From contig NC_086375.1 in NCBI RefSeq assembly GCF_036588685.1, forward strand, positions 8,239,916-8,303,915: 64,000 bases of DNA. Direction: 5' to 3'. Position numbers and translations under genes: made by a program. Shown one piece after another: positions 1 through 9,782 of the stretch. The notes under the pieces are model-generated. The model had not been told where the DNA came from, ran no database searches, and worked only from the letters and a program-made list of their open reading frames with translations. How positions within the stretch are numbered: the stretch's first letter is position 1; the number at the start of each line of letters is the position of its first letter. Source of the DNA: Mytilus trossulus (Eukaryota > Mollusca > Bivalvia > Mytilida > Mytilidae).

Positions 1-346
1 TAATCAGTTTAAAGTGCACACAATCCTAAAAGGTTTCTCCTTAATAGACTAATGTCGAACAGTATAGAATTAATAAATTTTATCTGACATCGATCATGCA
101 AGCGTTCTACTTATTGACATAATCACTATCTTAACCAGATGCTCTACAAGAAAGGGTGCATATTTTGAATAAAAGGTTAGAAAATTATTACGTAACAGCC
201 CAGATTACATACGTAGGGATCCCTGTAATTCTAACAGTATCACTTGACCTTGAATGATAAAATGAGTTTAAACCTCCGTACATACTACATGATAAATTTG
301 TTGAATGATAAAACAAAAAATATGAAAAATAACTTGCTATATAAAG
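1..346. other. AT-rich spacer
   Basis: No reading frame, RNA or clear repeat is visible. If the exon at 347-599 is real, this is its 3' untranslated region and flank, because that exon reads towards lower coordinates. Confidence 0.4.
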
Positions 347-599
347 TCAGCAAAAATAGTAGTCTGGTGACAAGTTAACTACACCGTACCATATTTCCTG
401 TAGATTATGTTCATAGAGACAACCCTCTTCTGATGTGAAGAGGGAAGCAGGTATACCAATATTCCTGGCCAGTGTGTAGATATAATGAAAAATGTTGGGT
501 TGTTCTTTCAGATTGGAAAAGTACATTAAAATGAATTTAAGTATATTCTTTTCCCCCCAAAATGCATGTCCCATTGTCTGCATCTTTATGTGAAGTTCT
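347..599 (-). CDS. Possible terminal exon of an unrecognised gene
   Basis: On the minus strand an AG acceptor after a short pyrimidine stretch (600-601) opens a frame of 84 codons ending in a stop at 347-349. The composition is protein-like rather than AT noise: it contains the stretches QTMGHAFWGEKN, LARNIGIPASLFTSEEG and NLQEIWYGV. I do not recognise the family. The upstream exons would lie at higher coordinates, but I could not find one with matching phase. It could also be a chance frame, since 84 codons without a stop is only mildly unusual. No function is proposed. Confidence 0.3.
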
Positions 600-649
600 C
601 TAGAAGAATTTTTGAAGAACATTTTTTTTTAAATCATATACCCCTGTGA

Positions 650-3355
650 AAGTGTAAACTTTAAATACATAACAATCATGAGTCAGAGATAGCCACTGTA
701 TTGGTCTTAAACATATGTATACTGTACATGACATGTGTTTCCTTATTTTTCATATACAATAAAACGCTGTTCTGATCTTTTAAAGTATGACAGGGGCACG
801 TATACCCTGTGCAATGATTTCAATTGAAGGTTATAACATTCAATGCCATAACAAAATTGTATGTGTTAAAAAGTTATTCCTTCCCTTTTTGAAAATGAAG
901 ACATATATAACATTATTTTTAACAAATCAACACAAACTAAGTTGGGTTTAGATAAAGCACATTAGCAAAAGTGAAAGACAGGAAAACAAAAAAACAATCA
1001 ACGGCACATCAAACCACTTCCTGGATGCATACAGGAAAAACAGATATTACCAAAATTGGACGAATCTGTTACGGCTGATAATTTACAAAGACAAATAAAA
1101 GAACACTAAAGCACGTACGTAAGACTATAAACAACGTCAGTACCTAAACACTATACTTCAAGACATGCAAAGTTGATCAGCAAAGTTTTGGTATCTTGAG
1201 ATCATCTTTTAGAAAAAGGACGAGACGTTCTTTGCTCTAACACTTTCCCATCAACTATCTGCACAGACATCGGTGCAGTTTCATAAAGTCTGGGTAGCAG
1301 TTGTAAGCTCTTGAATAATGAACGAATTTTTACAGTATTTTAAATATGCATGTAAAGCTTATATACTGCTAATAAGGGGGGATATTGGTAACAAATACTG
1401 TCCAATTTTCACTCCTTATGAAATCTTCAAAATATAGTACTCCTCTCTTAAATTATTTTATAAGAAATGATATTTTCATTTTCATTGATTCATGTAATCA
1501 ATTAATCCACTGCTTTCTTAAATGGTTATGGGTTTTTATTTTCAGTACACGTGACAGTACCTGCAGTGTGGTTTTATTTCATTGGATTGACTAAATATAC
1601 TTTTAAGCTCATATTGGGTGTTAATATGGAAATTATGGTCTATATATCGTATTTTAATAGAAAATAGAAAATCGAGAACAAAGAAGTTTGGATGGATAGT
1701 TGTCTGACTCTCATTGGCACTCATACCACATCTGCCTATATATATGGCTTGATTTGACTTCCTTTGTTGTAATTATCAGTCGCACACCAATCAATAACCA
1801 GGTTCAATCCACGATTTTCTACATTTTAAAATGCCTGTACCAAGTCAGGAATACGACAGTTGTTGTCCATTCGTTTTTGATGTGTTTTGTCATTTGATTT
1901 TGCCATGTGATAAGGGACTTTCCGATTTTTATTTTCCTCGGAGTTCAGTATTTTTGTAATTTTACTTTAATATACGGTTTTATAAAAACGTCAAAATTAT
2001 TTAATTACGTAGTGGAATGAACCATTTGTAGATTCTTATAAAGTCTTTGGAACTTTTGGACTATTTTAAATCTCTGAAAGTCTTACATACTTTTGATTTT
2101 TTACCCTGTATGCTAACATTGCCCAAGTGAAATTTTAGATTTGTTTGTATAAACGTTGAACGACAAAAATATGTGACGTATAAATTTTCTTACGTCAGAC
2201 ACGCAAAATTGTTTCTTTTAAAATGTAACACGATGGTGACTGCTATACCCATATTTTTACTATTTTATTTATTTTGAAAATTGAGAATAGAAATGGAGAA
2301 TGCGTCAAAGGGACAACTATTGACCATATAACAGACAACAGCAGAAGTTCACCAAAAGGTCTTCAGTGCAGCGAGAAATTCCCGCACCCGAAGGTGTCCT
2401 ATAGCTGGCCTCTAAATAATTGTTTATATATACTAGTTCAGTGAAAATGAACGCCATACAAAACTCCAAATTATACACAAGAAACTAAAGCTAAAAAAAT
2501 CAAGACCAGAGGCTCCTGGCTTGGGACAGGCACAAAAATGTCTGTTTAGTTCACGCATCATTGCAAATATAACGGAATTTAATGAGACTGTCGTTCAAAG
2601 TGAGATGTTTAGCGCTATAAAACCAGGTTTAATCCACCATTTTCTACATTAGAAAATGCCTGTACCAAGTCAGGAATATGACAGTTGTTGTCCATTCGTT
2701 TTCGATGTGTTTTTTTTTTGCCCTAAAAAGAAATACATTATCAATTTTCTTATATTAAACTGTACTAAATCTAACTTAGCAATTAGTCGAATAACGCTTT
2801 ACAATGGTATTTAGTTGAAAGAGATTATTGTAATATTTCTACAATATCACTTCGATACCGAGTTTGAATGCAGTAGCCGTGTAAACACACATATAACTTT
2901 TAAATGAAGATCGCCCTTACATTTAACATACTTTTTTTTTATCATAAAATAAATTATCAGGAACAAATATTATATGAAAACAAATTTTGATAAATTCCAA
3001 TCATCTAACACATGCAATACTGGATTATTTTCACTCTCCATACGTTTTATGCCTTTTGCTGGATCTTCACTAGAGATTTTCATCTTGACATTAAAATCTT
3101 ATTGATTATTAAAGTGTGTCACATATCGACAATTCATAGTCTTGGTGCATTTAAATCCATGTATGTTCTACCTCGCTATGCTCGTCCGAACATATATTAT
3201 TTCTCATTCTATATAAAGAAACAACAAAGACTAATATGGCAGGAGGTACACACCAAACAGTTCGACAAAACAAAGGATATATGTGTAGATTAGTATAAAT
3301 AAAATACAAGATAGCAATTTATAAATTCAAATTATTGGTAACAGATAACCTGTTA
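650..3355. other. Spacer with fragments of dispersed repeats
   Basis: No supported gene. The recognisable pieces are all fragments of repeats that recur in the window. About 1690-1740 is the end of family B (cf. 22.7 and 42.0 kb). About 1790-1975 and 2550-2725 are family C. About 2270-2545 is family A in reverse orientation (cf. 34.5 and 53.5 kb). The open frames here are short and AT-driven. Confidence 0.6.
2270..2545 (-). repeat. Dispersed repeat family A, copy 1
   Basis: Closely related to 34485-34760 in the same orientation: both read GAATAGAAATGGAGAATG or a near variant, then a stretch with AAATTCCCGCACCC, then AGAGGCTCCTGRCTTGGGACAGGC. Reverse-complement copies lie at 46488-46605 and 53505-53645. 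No coding potential is seen. The class is unknown to me; it behaves as a short interspersed element. Confidence 0.7.
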
Positions 3356-3390
3356 TATAGTTATCAAAGGTACCAGGATTATGATTTAGT

Positions 3391-3434
3391 ACGCCAGACG
3401 CGCGTTTCGTTTACATAAGACTCATCAGTGACGC
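3391..3434 (-). ncRNA. Type-I hammerhead ribozyme motif in a dispersed repeat (copy 1)
   Basis: Read on the minus strand, stem I strand GCGTCA (3429-3434) leads into the core CTGATGA (3422-3428). Stem II follows as GTCT/AAAC with a TATGT loop and one C-A mismatch. Then come GAAA, a tiny CG-rich stem III (CGCGCG), the cleavage triplet GTC, and TGGCGT (3391-3396), which re-pairs with GCGTCA. All core positions are present, but the stem II mismatch may weaken activity. The flanking repeat runs about 3358-3445 and matches the copies at 15.3 and 45.6 kb. It lies 13 bp beyond the stop of the recombinase frame. Confidence 0.75.
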
Positions 3435-3447
3435 TCATATCAAAGTA

Positions 3448-4278
3448 TTAATATAAATTTTCTTTTATGTAACCGTTTTTTAAACGATCTGACTTCCATC
3501 GACTGTGTGCTTTTAATAATCTTTCTGATATTCTATTATGAGCTGCCTGAGTCACGCCTCCACTTCTCAAACTATGAAGGCCAAGTTTACTTTTATCAAA
3601 ACCTGCTTGACACAAAGCATCTAAAAGTAGCTCTCTTGCTCTAGTGTATGATATAGGTTTGTTAATTTTGCATAACGCATAACTGTTTTTACTTTTTAAG
3701 AATGTAATTGCTCCAAATACATATTCGCTGGAAATCACATAAATGTTTGTTATTTTTAAATATCTCTCTAACGTTGTCACTGGACACAAGTCCGTGTTGG
3801 TTTCAGTAATACAAATAGTGTTACCATGTCTATACACATCAGTGTTACTACTTTCTATCATAATTTCGAGATGAGATTTCTGAGTTAAATTAGATGTTTT
3901 AATATTTGCAAGCTCGCTGAAATGCATAAAACCGGCGTGTCCTAACAGCATCAAACAACATATTCGTAAATTCTTAATGTTATTCAAATCTTCATAATTA
4001 TCGAAAACTTTTTGTAAAATTTCAGCTGTAATTGGTTCTTTTTTATTAACGGGCATTGATAAAATTCTGGTTCCTACTTCTAAAATTAACTGCAAAAATG
4101 TTTCAGAAAACACTGAATTGTACAAGTTAAGCTCATGCTCCCATTTAATTGCGTAATAAGCATTTTGCAAAACTGAAGAAGATACTTCCAGCTGAATTAA
4201 ATATGATAAATAAAGTGCAATGTTTGCAACTGGCGAAGGTAACGCACATAAGTCATAATTTGTACACCAAATGTTAAT
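3448..4278 (-). CDS. Tyrosine recombinase (Crypton/xerD-like mobile-element enzyme), catalytic Arg replaced
   Basis: The open frame runs from just after a stop at 4279-4281 to a stop at 3448-3450, with no internal break. No ATG opens the domain: the frame already reads LCALPSPVANIALYLSYL upstream of the first methionine, so this is an internal or terminal exon, or a 5'-truncated copy. The first half is the SAM-like DNA-binding core (SSSVLQNAYYAIKWEHEL, then KKEPIT). The second half is the tyrosine-recombinase domain, with TNTDLCPVTTLERYL, the HxxR box in GLHSLRSGG, the second His in HSRW, and the nucleophile Tyr in NGYIKE. The first catalytic Arg, expected in G-F-hydrophobic-R-F-x-E-L, is His (GFMHFSEL, codon CAT). 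Family members integrate or excise DNA through a phosphotyrosine. With this change the copy is probably inactive although still open. It is flanked by a hammerhead repeat on one side and the AGGTCA array on the other. Confidence 0.8.
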   Translation of the reverse strand: MNIWCTNYDLCALPSPVANIALYLSYLIQLEVSSSVLQNAYYAIKWEHELNLYNSVFSETFLQLILEVGTRILSMPVNKKEPITAEILQKVFDNYEDLNNIKNLRICCLMLLGHAGFMHFSELANIKTSNLTQKSHLEIMIESSNTDVYRHGNTICITETNTDLCPVTTLERYLKITNIYVISSEYVFGAITFLKSKNSYALCKINKPISYTRARELLLDALCQAGFDKSKLGLHSLRSGGVTQAAHNRISERLLKAHSRWKSDRLKNGYIKENLY

Positions 4279-4311
4279 TTAAAAAAAAAGCGTAATCATA
4301 AACTTTAATTA

Positions 4312-4515
4312 GGTCTTTCAACTTTTGAGTTGAAAGACCTATAGGGTTTGTTCTGATTATTAGGTCTTTCCACTTTTCCGTGGAAAGACCTATTGAATTT
4401 GTTCTGATTATTAGGTCTTTCCACCTTTCCGTGGAAAGACCTATTGAATTTGTTCTGATTATTATTAGGTCTTTCCACTTTTCCGTGGAAAGACCTATTG
4501 AATTTGTTCTGATTA
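4312..4515. repeat. Four tandem hairpin units of 51-54 bp
   Basis: Units start at 4312, 4363, 4414 and 4468. Each begins with the inverted repeat GGTCTTTCCAC / GTGGAAAGACC around a five-base loop, then a spacer with TGAATTTGTTCTGATTATTA. The first unit differs in both arms in a compensating way (TCAAC / GTTGA), so the hairpin is kept. The same GAAAGACCT motif marks the edges of the larger units that follow. Confidence 0.85.
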
Positions 4516-4939
4516 TTATTATTTTTTTTTTTTTTTTTCTTCCGCCTAAATTTTTTTCTTGCGTAGTATTGATGTTTCAAAAGATGTCGCTTAGATATTT
4601 GGAATATGATGTCGTAAAGTTTATACGCTTTCAAAATTTACAACTGCGTAACAAAATACTTTACGTTGTAAGAGTTATCTCCCCAAACACTGTTATTCTT
4701 GTGGCCACTACTCCTTCGCAACCGTAAAAGATTACGACAAATTTATTTTACCAAATTGCTCGTTACGTCTTCAGGATTAGAATATTCATTTGGACCGAAG
4801 CTATGCGGAGACTCCATATGAGAGTTATTTCCCCTTATGCATTTGATATAAGTGATATGCGTTTCTTACTGGTAAACCATCAGTGATATAGGCCTAGGGT
4901 CTTTAGATTTGAGGTCCTTGGTCCAAAAAAATGAAAATA

Positions 4940-4964
4940 AGGTCAAGGTCAAAGGTCAAGGTCA
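4940..4964 (+). promoter_or_regulatory. Four clustered AGGTCA half-sites (copy 1)
   Basis: AGGTCA occurs at 4940-4945, 4946-4951, 4953-4958 and 4959-4964. This gives two abutting pairs separated by one base: a perfect DR1 in the centre and two TCAAGGTCA-type extended half-sites. It is a textbook nuclear-receptor (RXR/HNF4/COUP-TF, ERR/SF-1) binding pattern, but activity is unknown. Confidence 0.5.
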
Positions 4965-5829
4965 TATTCTAAATTTTGATTTTGGCTTATTTTCTCTTAT
5001 TTTCATTAACTTTATTAGATTTCGACAATTTTTTTTACTAAATTGTTAGTTGCGACATGTCGTAACTTATGAATTTTGATTGGAAGGGTGCGTAGACAAT
5101 AAATGGGAGTTTTTGCCCATCATATATTTAGAATTATGCGTTAAGTGATATTACTCATGAACCATACATAATACAGACCTAGGGTCTTTTGATTTGGGAT
5201 CCTTGGTTTATGACCTTGAAATTGAGGTCAAGGTCATAGGTTAATTGGACGTTCTAGATTTTGACCTTTGCTCGAAATTCATATTTTTATATCATAAAGC
5301 CATAGTAACTGACATTTTCAACTGAATCTTAATATTTTCATATCAAAATAGATCCTTATTGGTTGAAAGACCTTCAATTGTTCTTTGAACAATTGGTTTT
5401 TAATTATTATTATTTTTTTTTTTTTTTTTCTTCCGCCTATTTTTTTTTCTTGCGTAATATTGATGTTTCCAAAGATGTCGATTAGATATTTGGAATATGG
5501 TATCGTATAGTTTATACGCTTTAAAAATTTACAACTGCGTAACAAAATACTTTACGCTGTAAGAGTTATCTCCCGGAACACTGTTTTTCTTGTGGCCACT
5601 ACTTCTGCGCAACCGTAAAAGATTACAACAAATTTATTTTACCAAATTGCTCGTTACATTTTCAGGATTAGGATATTCATTTGGACCGAAGCTTTACGGA
5701 GACTCCATATGAGAGTTATTCCCCCTTTTCCATTTAATTAAGTGATATGCATTTCTAAATGGTAAACCATAAGTGATAAAGACATAGGGTCTTTAGATTT
5801 GAGGTCCTTGGTCCAAAAAAATAAAAATG

Positions 5830-5854
5830 AGGTCAAGGTCAAAGGTCAAGGTCA
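5830..5854 (+). promoter_or_regulatory. Four clustered AGGTCA half-sites (copy 2)
   Basis: Same arrangement as at 4940, with half-sites at 5830, 5836, 5843 and 5849. Abutting AGGTCA pairs also occur at 5225-5236 and 6116-6127 in the same array. Confidence 0.5.
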
Positions 5855-6718
5855 TATTCTAAATTTTGATTTTGGCTTATTTTCATTTATTTTCAAATAC
5901 CTTATGACATATCGACAAATAATTTTTCATAAATTGTTAGTTGCGAATTGTCCTTACTTGTATATTTTGGTTGAAAGGGTGTGCAGACAATAAATGGGAG
6001 TTTTTGCCCATCTTACATTTAGAATTACGCGTAAAGTGATATTACTAATAAACCAAACATATTAAAGACCTAGGGTCTTTTGATTTAAGGTCCTTGGTTT
6101 GTGAACTTGAAATTGAGGTCAAGGTCATAGGTTAATATGACGTTCTAGATTTTGACCTTTGCTTTAAATTCATATAAATACATCATAAAGCCATAGGAAC
6201 TAACATTTTAAACTGATTTTTCATATTTCAATATCAAAATAGATCATTACTAGTGGAAAGACCTACAATTGTTCTCTGAACAATTGGTTTTTAATTATTA
6301 TTTTTTTTTTTTTTTTTCTTCCGCCTAATTTTTTTTCTTGCGTAGTATTGATGTTTCAAAAGATGTCGCTTAGATATTTGGAATATGATGTCGTATAGTT
6401 TATACGCTTTAAAAAATTACAACGACATAACAAAAAACTTTACGTTGTAAGAGTTATCTCCCCAAACACTGTTTTTCTTGTGGCCACTACTCCTTCGTAA
6501 CCGTAAAGGATTACGACAAATTTATTTTACCAAATTGCTCGTTACGTCTTAAAGATTAGGGTATTCATTTAGACCGAAGCTTTACAGAGACTCCATATGA
6601 GAGTTATTCCCCCTTTTTCATTTGATTCAAGTGATATGCATTTCTAACTAGTAAACCATAAGTGATAGAGACCTAGGGTGCTCAGATTTGAGGTCATTGC
6701 TCCAAAAAAATGAAAATG

Positions 6719-6743
6719 AGGTCAAGGTCAAAGGTCAAGGTCA
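6719..6743 (+). promoter_or_regulatory. Four clustered AGGTCA half-sites (copy 3)
   Basis: Half-sites at 6719, 6725, 6732 and 6738. A further abutting pair lies at 7005-7016. Confidence 0.5.
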
Positions 6744-7090
6744 TATTCTAAATTTTGATTTTGGCTTATTTTCACTTATTTTCAAATACTTTATGACATA
6801 TCGACAAATAATTTTTCATAAATTGTTAGTTGCGACATGTCCTTACTTGTATATTCTGGTTGAAAGGGTGCGCAGACAATAAATGGGAATTTTTGCCCAT
6901 CTTACATTTAGAATAACGCGTCAAGTGATATTACTCATTAACCAAACATATTAAAGACCTGGGGTCTTTTAATTTAAGGTCCTTGGTTTGTGACCTTAAA
7001 ATTGAGGTCAAGGTCATAGGTTAAAGGACGTTCTAGATTTTGACCTTTGCTTTAAATTCATATTAATACATCCTAAAGCCATAGGAACTT

Positions 7091-7680
7091 TGCAGTCAGC
7101 AGGGCATACATGTACTAAAAGTTTATAAAAAAACTTGGTGCAGATATCTCTCAAAGCTTTTCCTAGAGAAAAAAATGGCAATGCCGTAAAAATCGCTTGC
7201 TAGGTCCGTAAATCTCAGTGAAATCCTACAATAAAAATGTCCGCTCCTGGATTGAAAAACTTATCTGTTACAAAACTTGTGCTGAAAAATGTACATTTTA
7301 AGAAAATAATCCTTAAACGTGTTTTAAAGTTACACCGGATCAATTAAATCCAAATCATGCACTGCTGGTGAACTGTGAACAAAATGTCAATTTCCTACAA
7401 TGACAAAAGAAATTACATTGTGTACATTCCATCTCTATAGATGTTGTCTGTTTAACGTCCCCACCTAAAAAGAAATAAAAAGACTAAGTTTTTGTTAATA
7501 TAAACCCGCGTCACGTGTTGTCTCCTCAATCTGGCGCGCGCTGTACCTAAAATAAAATAAAAACTTTCCAAACTAAACATGAAACTTCTCCGGTAACACA
7601 ATAATATAGACCCCATACCGAAACAAACAAACAAACAAACGAACAAACACCCCCCCCCCCCCCCATATAATCAATTTCAA
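7091..7680. other. Unique-looking insert between family D units, with a poly-C tract
   Basis: This stretch interrupts family D and shows no gene. It holds a CAAA-type run from about 7617 followed by 15 consecutive C (7650-7664). The reverse-strand frame over 7452-7646 is partly made of that simple repeat. Confidence 0.5.
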
Positions 7681-8620
7681 AGGGGGAAAGACCGTTTACA
7701 ATTGCTTTTTAAAAGCAATTGATTTATATTTATTATTATTATTATTTTTTTTTTCTTCCTCCAACTTTTTTTTCCTTCGCTGTTTTTTTGTTTCACAAGA
7801 TGTCGCTTAGATATTTGGTATATGATATCGAACAGTTTATGCGCTTCTGAAACTGACACCGCGTAACAAAAACCTTTACTTTGTAAGAGTTATCTCCCCG
7901 AACACTGTTTTTCTTGTGGCCACTAAGGCTTCGCAACCGTAAAAGAAACCGACAAATTTATTTTTCCAAATTGCTCGTTATATCCTCAGGATGATCTGTT
8001 TTATTTTGACCGAAGCTATCCGGAGACTCCATATGAGAGTTATCCCCCCTTTTATATATGATATAAGTGATATGCATTTCTAACTGGTAAACCATAAGTG
8101 ATAGAGACCTAGGGTCTTTAGATTTAAGATCCTTGGTCCAAAAAAATGAAAATTAGGTCAAGGTCAAAGGTCAAGGTCAAATTCTAAATTTTGATTTTGG
8201 CTTATTTTCACTTATTTTCAATAACTTTATAAGATTTCGACAAATTATTTTTACCAAATTGTTAGTTGCGACATGTCGTAACTTATAAATTTTGATTGGA
8301 AGGGTGAGTAGACCATAAATGGGAGTTTTTGCCCCTCTTATATTTAGAATTATGCGTAAAGTGATATTACTCATGAACCATACATAATACAAACCTAGGG
8401 TCTGTTGTTTTGGGATCCTTGGTTTATGACCTTGAAATTGAGGTCAAGGTCATAGGTTAATTGGACGTTCTAGATTTTGACCTTTGCTCCAAATTCATAT
8501 TTTTATATCATAGACATAGCAACTGACATTTTCAACTGAATCTTAATATTTTCATATCAAAAAAGATCGTTATTGGTTGAAAGACCTTCAATTGTTCTTT
8601 GAACAATTGGTTTTTAATAC
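7681..8620. repeat. Family D, fourth unit
   Basis: It repeats the order of the units at 4.5-7.1 kb, from GGAAAGACC and poly-T/CTTC to GAACAATTGGTTTTT. It includes the AGGTCA cluster (8155, 8161, 8168, 8174) and the second pair (8441-8452). It is separated from the tandem array by about 590 bp of other sequence. Confidence 0.85.
8155..8179 (+). promoter_or_regulatory. Four clustered AGGTCA half-sites (copy 4)
   Basis: AGGTCA at 8155-8160, 8161-8166, 8168-8173 and 8174-8179, with the same spacing as in the other three units although the surrounding unit has diverged. Confidence 0.5.
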
Positions 8621-8689
8621 TGTTTTTACTTTTGCTGGACATAACAATACGGGGTAGTTTATCAGCCATTATGAACATACATTTAGTAC

Positions 8690-8975
8690 ATGTATATTAT
8701 GAACAATCAAGTCAGTCGCCTGTTATTCAGTGGTTGTCGTTTGTTTATGTGTTACGTATTTGTTTTTCGTTCTTTTTTGTACACAAATAAGGCCGTTAGC
8801 TTTCTCGTTTGAATTGTTTTACATTGTCATTTCAGGGCCTTTTATATCCGACTATGCGGTATGGGCTTTGCTCATTGTTGAAGGCCGTAAGGTGACATAT
8901 AGTTGTTAGTTTCGGTGTCATTTTGGTATTTTGTGGAAAGCTGTCTCATTGTTAATCATACCACATCTCCTTTTT
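8690..8975 (+). repeat. Dispersed repeat family B
   Basis: It shares TCAGTGGTTGTCGTTTGTTT, ATAAGGCCGTTAGCTTTCTC and a CTGTCTCATTG...ATACCACATCT end with 34945-35205. Related copies lie at 22395-22740, 26365-26465, 41770-42035, 43735-43905 and 52645-52920, and a reverse one at 29905-29995. It is noncoding. Confidence 0.75.
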
Positions 8976-9179
8976 TTGTAATCAATGAATTTTTGTAAAA
9001 GATTTAATGGCTGGAGAATTTCAGAAAAGGTACTTTGGAACAGGATAATTGTTTTTCTAGCTTGGCTCCTCTTTTTTTTCCAAAAATTCCTATTTTTTTT
9101 GTTTGTTTTCTATTAATTTTAATAACACATGAATAAGTTTAGCGCTTATCTGTATATTATGAACATTCATAAAGGAGGG

Positions 9180-9345
9180 AGGTGTCGGAGGGGTCCTGAT
9201 CCCGATATCCCGGGTTTAAAAATATGAAATCCCAAGATTCCGAATTTTATAAAAATTAAATATCCCGACATCCCGAAATTTAAAAAAAAGAAATCCCGAA
9301 TCCGAAAGGTAAAAACACCCAATCCCGACGTCACGAAAAAGGTCT
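9180..9345. repeat. Degenerate ATCCCGA-type short tandem repeat
   Basis: ATCCCGA/ATCCCAA words recur at irregular spacing (GATATCCCGGG, GACATCCCGAAA, AAATCCCGAATCC, CAATCCCGACG). Similar GCGGGATACGGG words, in the other orientation, occur at 43.9-44.2 kb. Confidence 0.5.
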
Positions 9346-9368
9346 TGCCCTCTCATGCATTGGTATAA

Positions 9369-9522
9369 ATTAAGTGTATTTTCTTTTTACTTTTCAATTT
9401 TCAGTTTCATAATCGATCCACGGCGGTCATTGGTATATTATATAGACCCTCTCTATTTAATAAACTCTTTGACCGCCGATGATAGTAAATTTTTAAATGA
9501 TATCAGACAGAAAATACACTTA
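9369..9522. repeat. Inverted-repeat element (about 150 bp)
   Basis: The ends TTAAGTGTATTTTCT (9369-9383) and AGAAAATACACTTAA (9508-9522) are perfect inverted repeats. Inner arms (GGCGGTCA / TGACCGCC) also pair. This is a small fold-back or MITE. The short frame across it is not considered a gene. Confidence 0.6.
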
Positions 9523-9782
9523 ATATATGTATGTTTAAAGTATACGGAAAAACGCAAACCGGAAGTCTAATCTGACTTAGAATTTCGTTCAATGACAGAA
9601 ACATATCCGGACGCTTTTTTCTCGTTTTTCTCCCAAAATATCTCAATCTAAATTATCATATGAATGGATGACAAATGCAACTATGCACTGTACATATAGA
9701 ACACAGAGACCCGATGATTAATTTATTGTGGAAAGAAAAGAAGCGACACACAAAATGAGGTCTTCTCGTTTAATAGTATAGA

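Larger units (their letters stand above)
4515..7090. repeat. Family D: three tandem units of about 890 bp
   Basis: Unit starts, marked by a poly-T run and CTTCCGCCTA, fall near 4523, 5407 and 6299. Each unit repeats the same order: GATGTTTC...GATGTCGCTTAGAT, a stretch with GTTATCTCCCC, the AGGTCA cluster, TTTTTGCCCATC, a second AGGTCA pair, and an end with GAACAATTGGTTTTT. The third unit breaks off near 7090. Short frames inside recur from unit to unit only because the DNA does. The element class is unknown. Confidence 0.85.

Noticed and set aside
5799..6882. Two similar 64-codon frames (5799-5993 and 6688-6882) as a duplicated small gene
   Set aside because: They lie in equivalent positions of tandem family D units and start at non-ATG codons; similarity comes from the DNA repeat.
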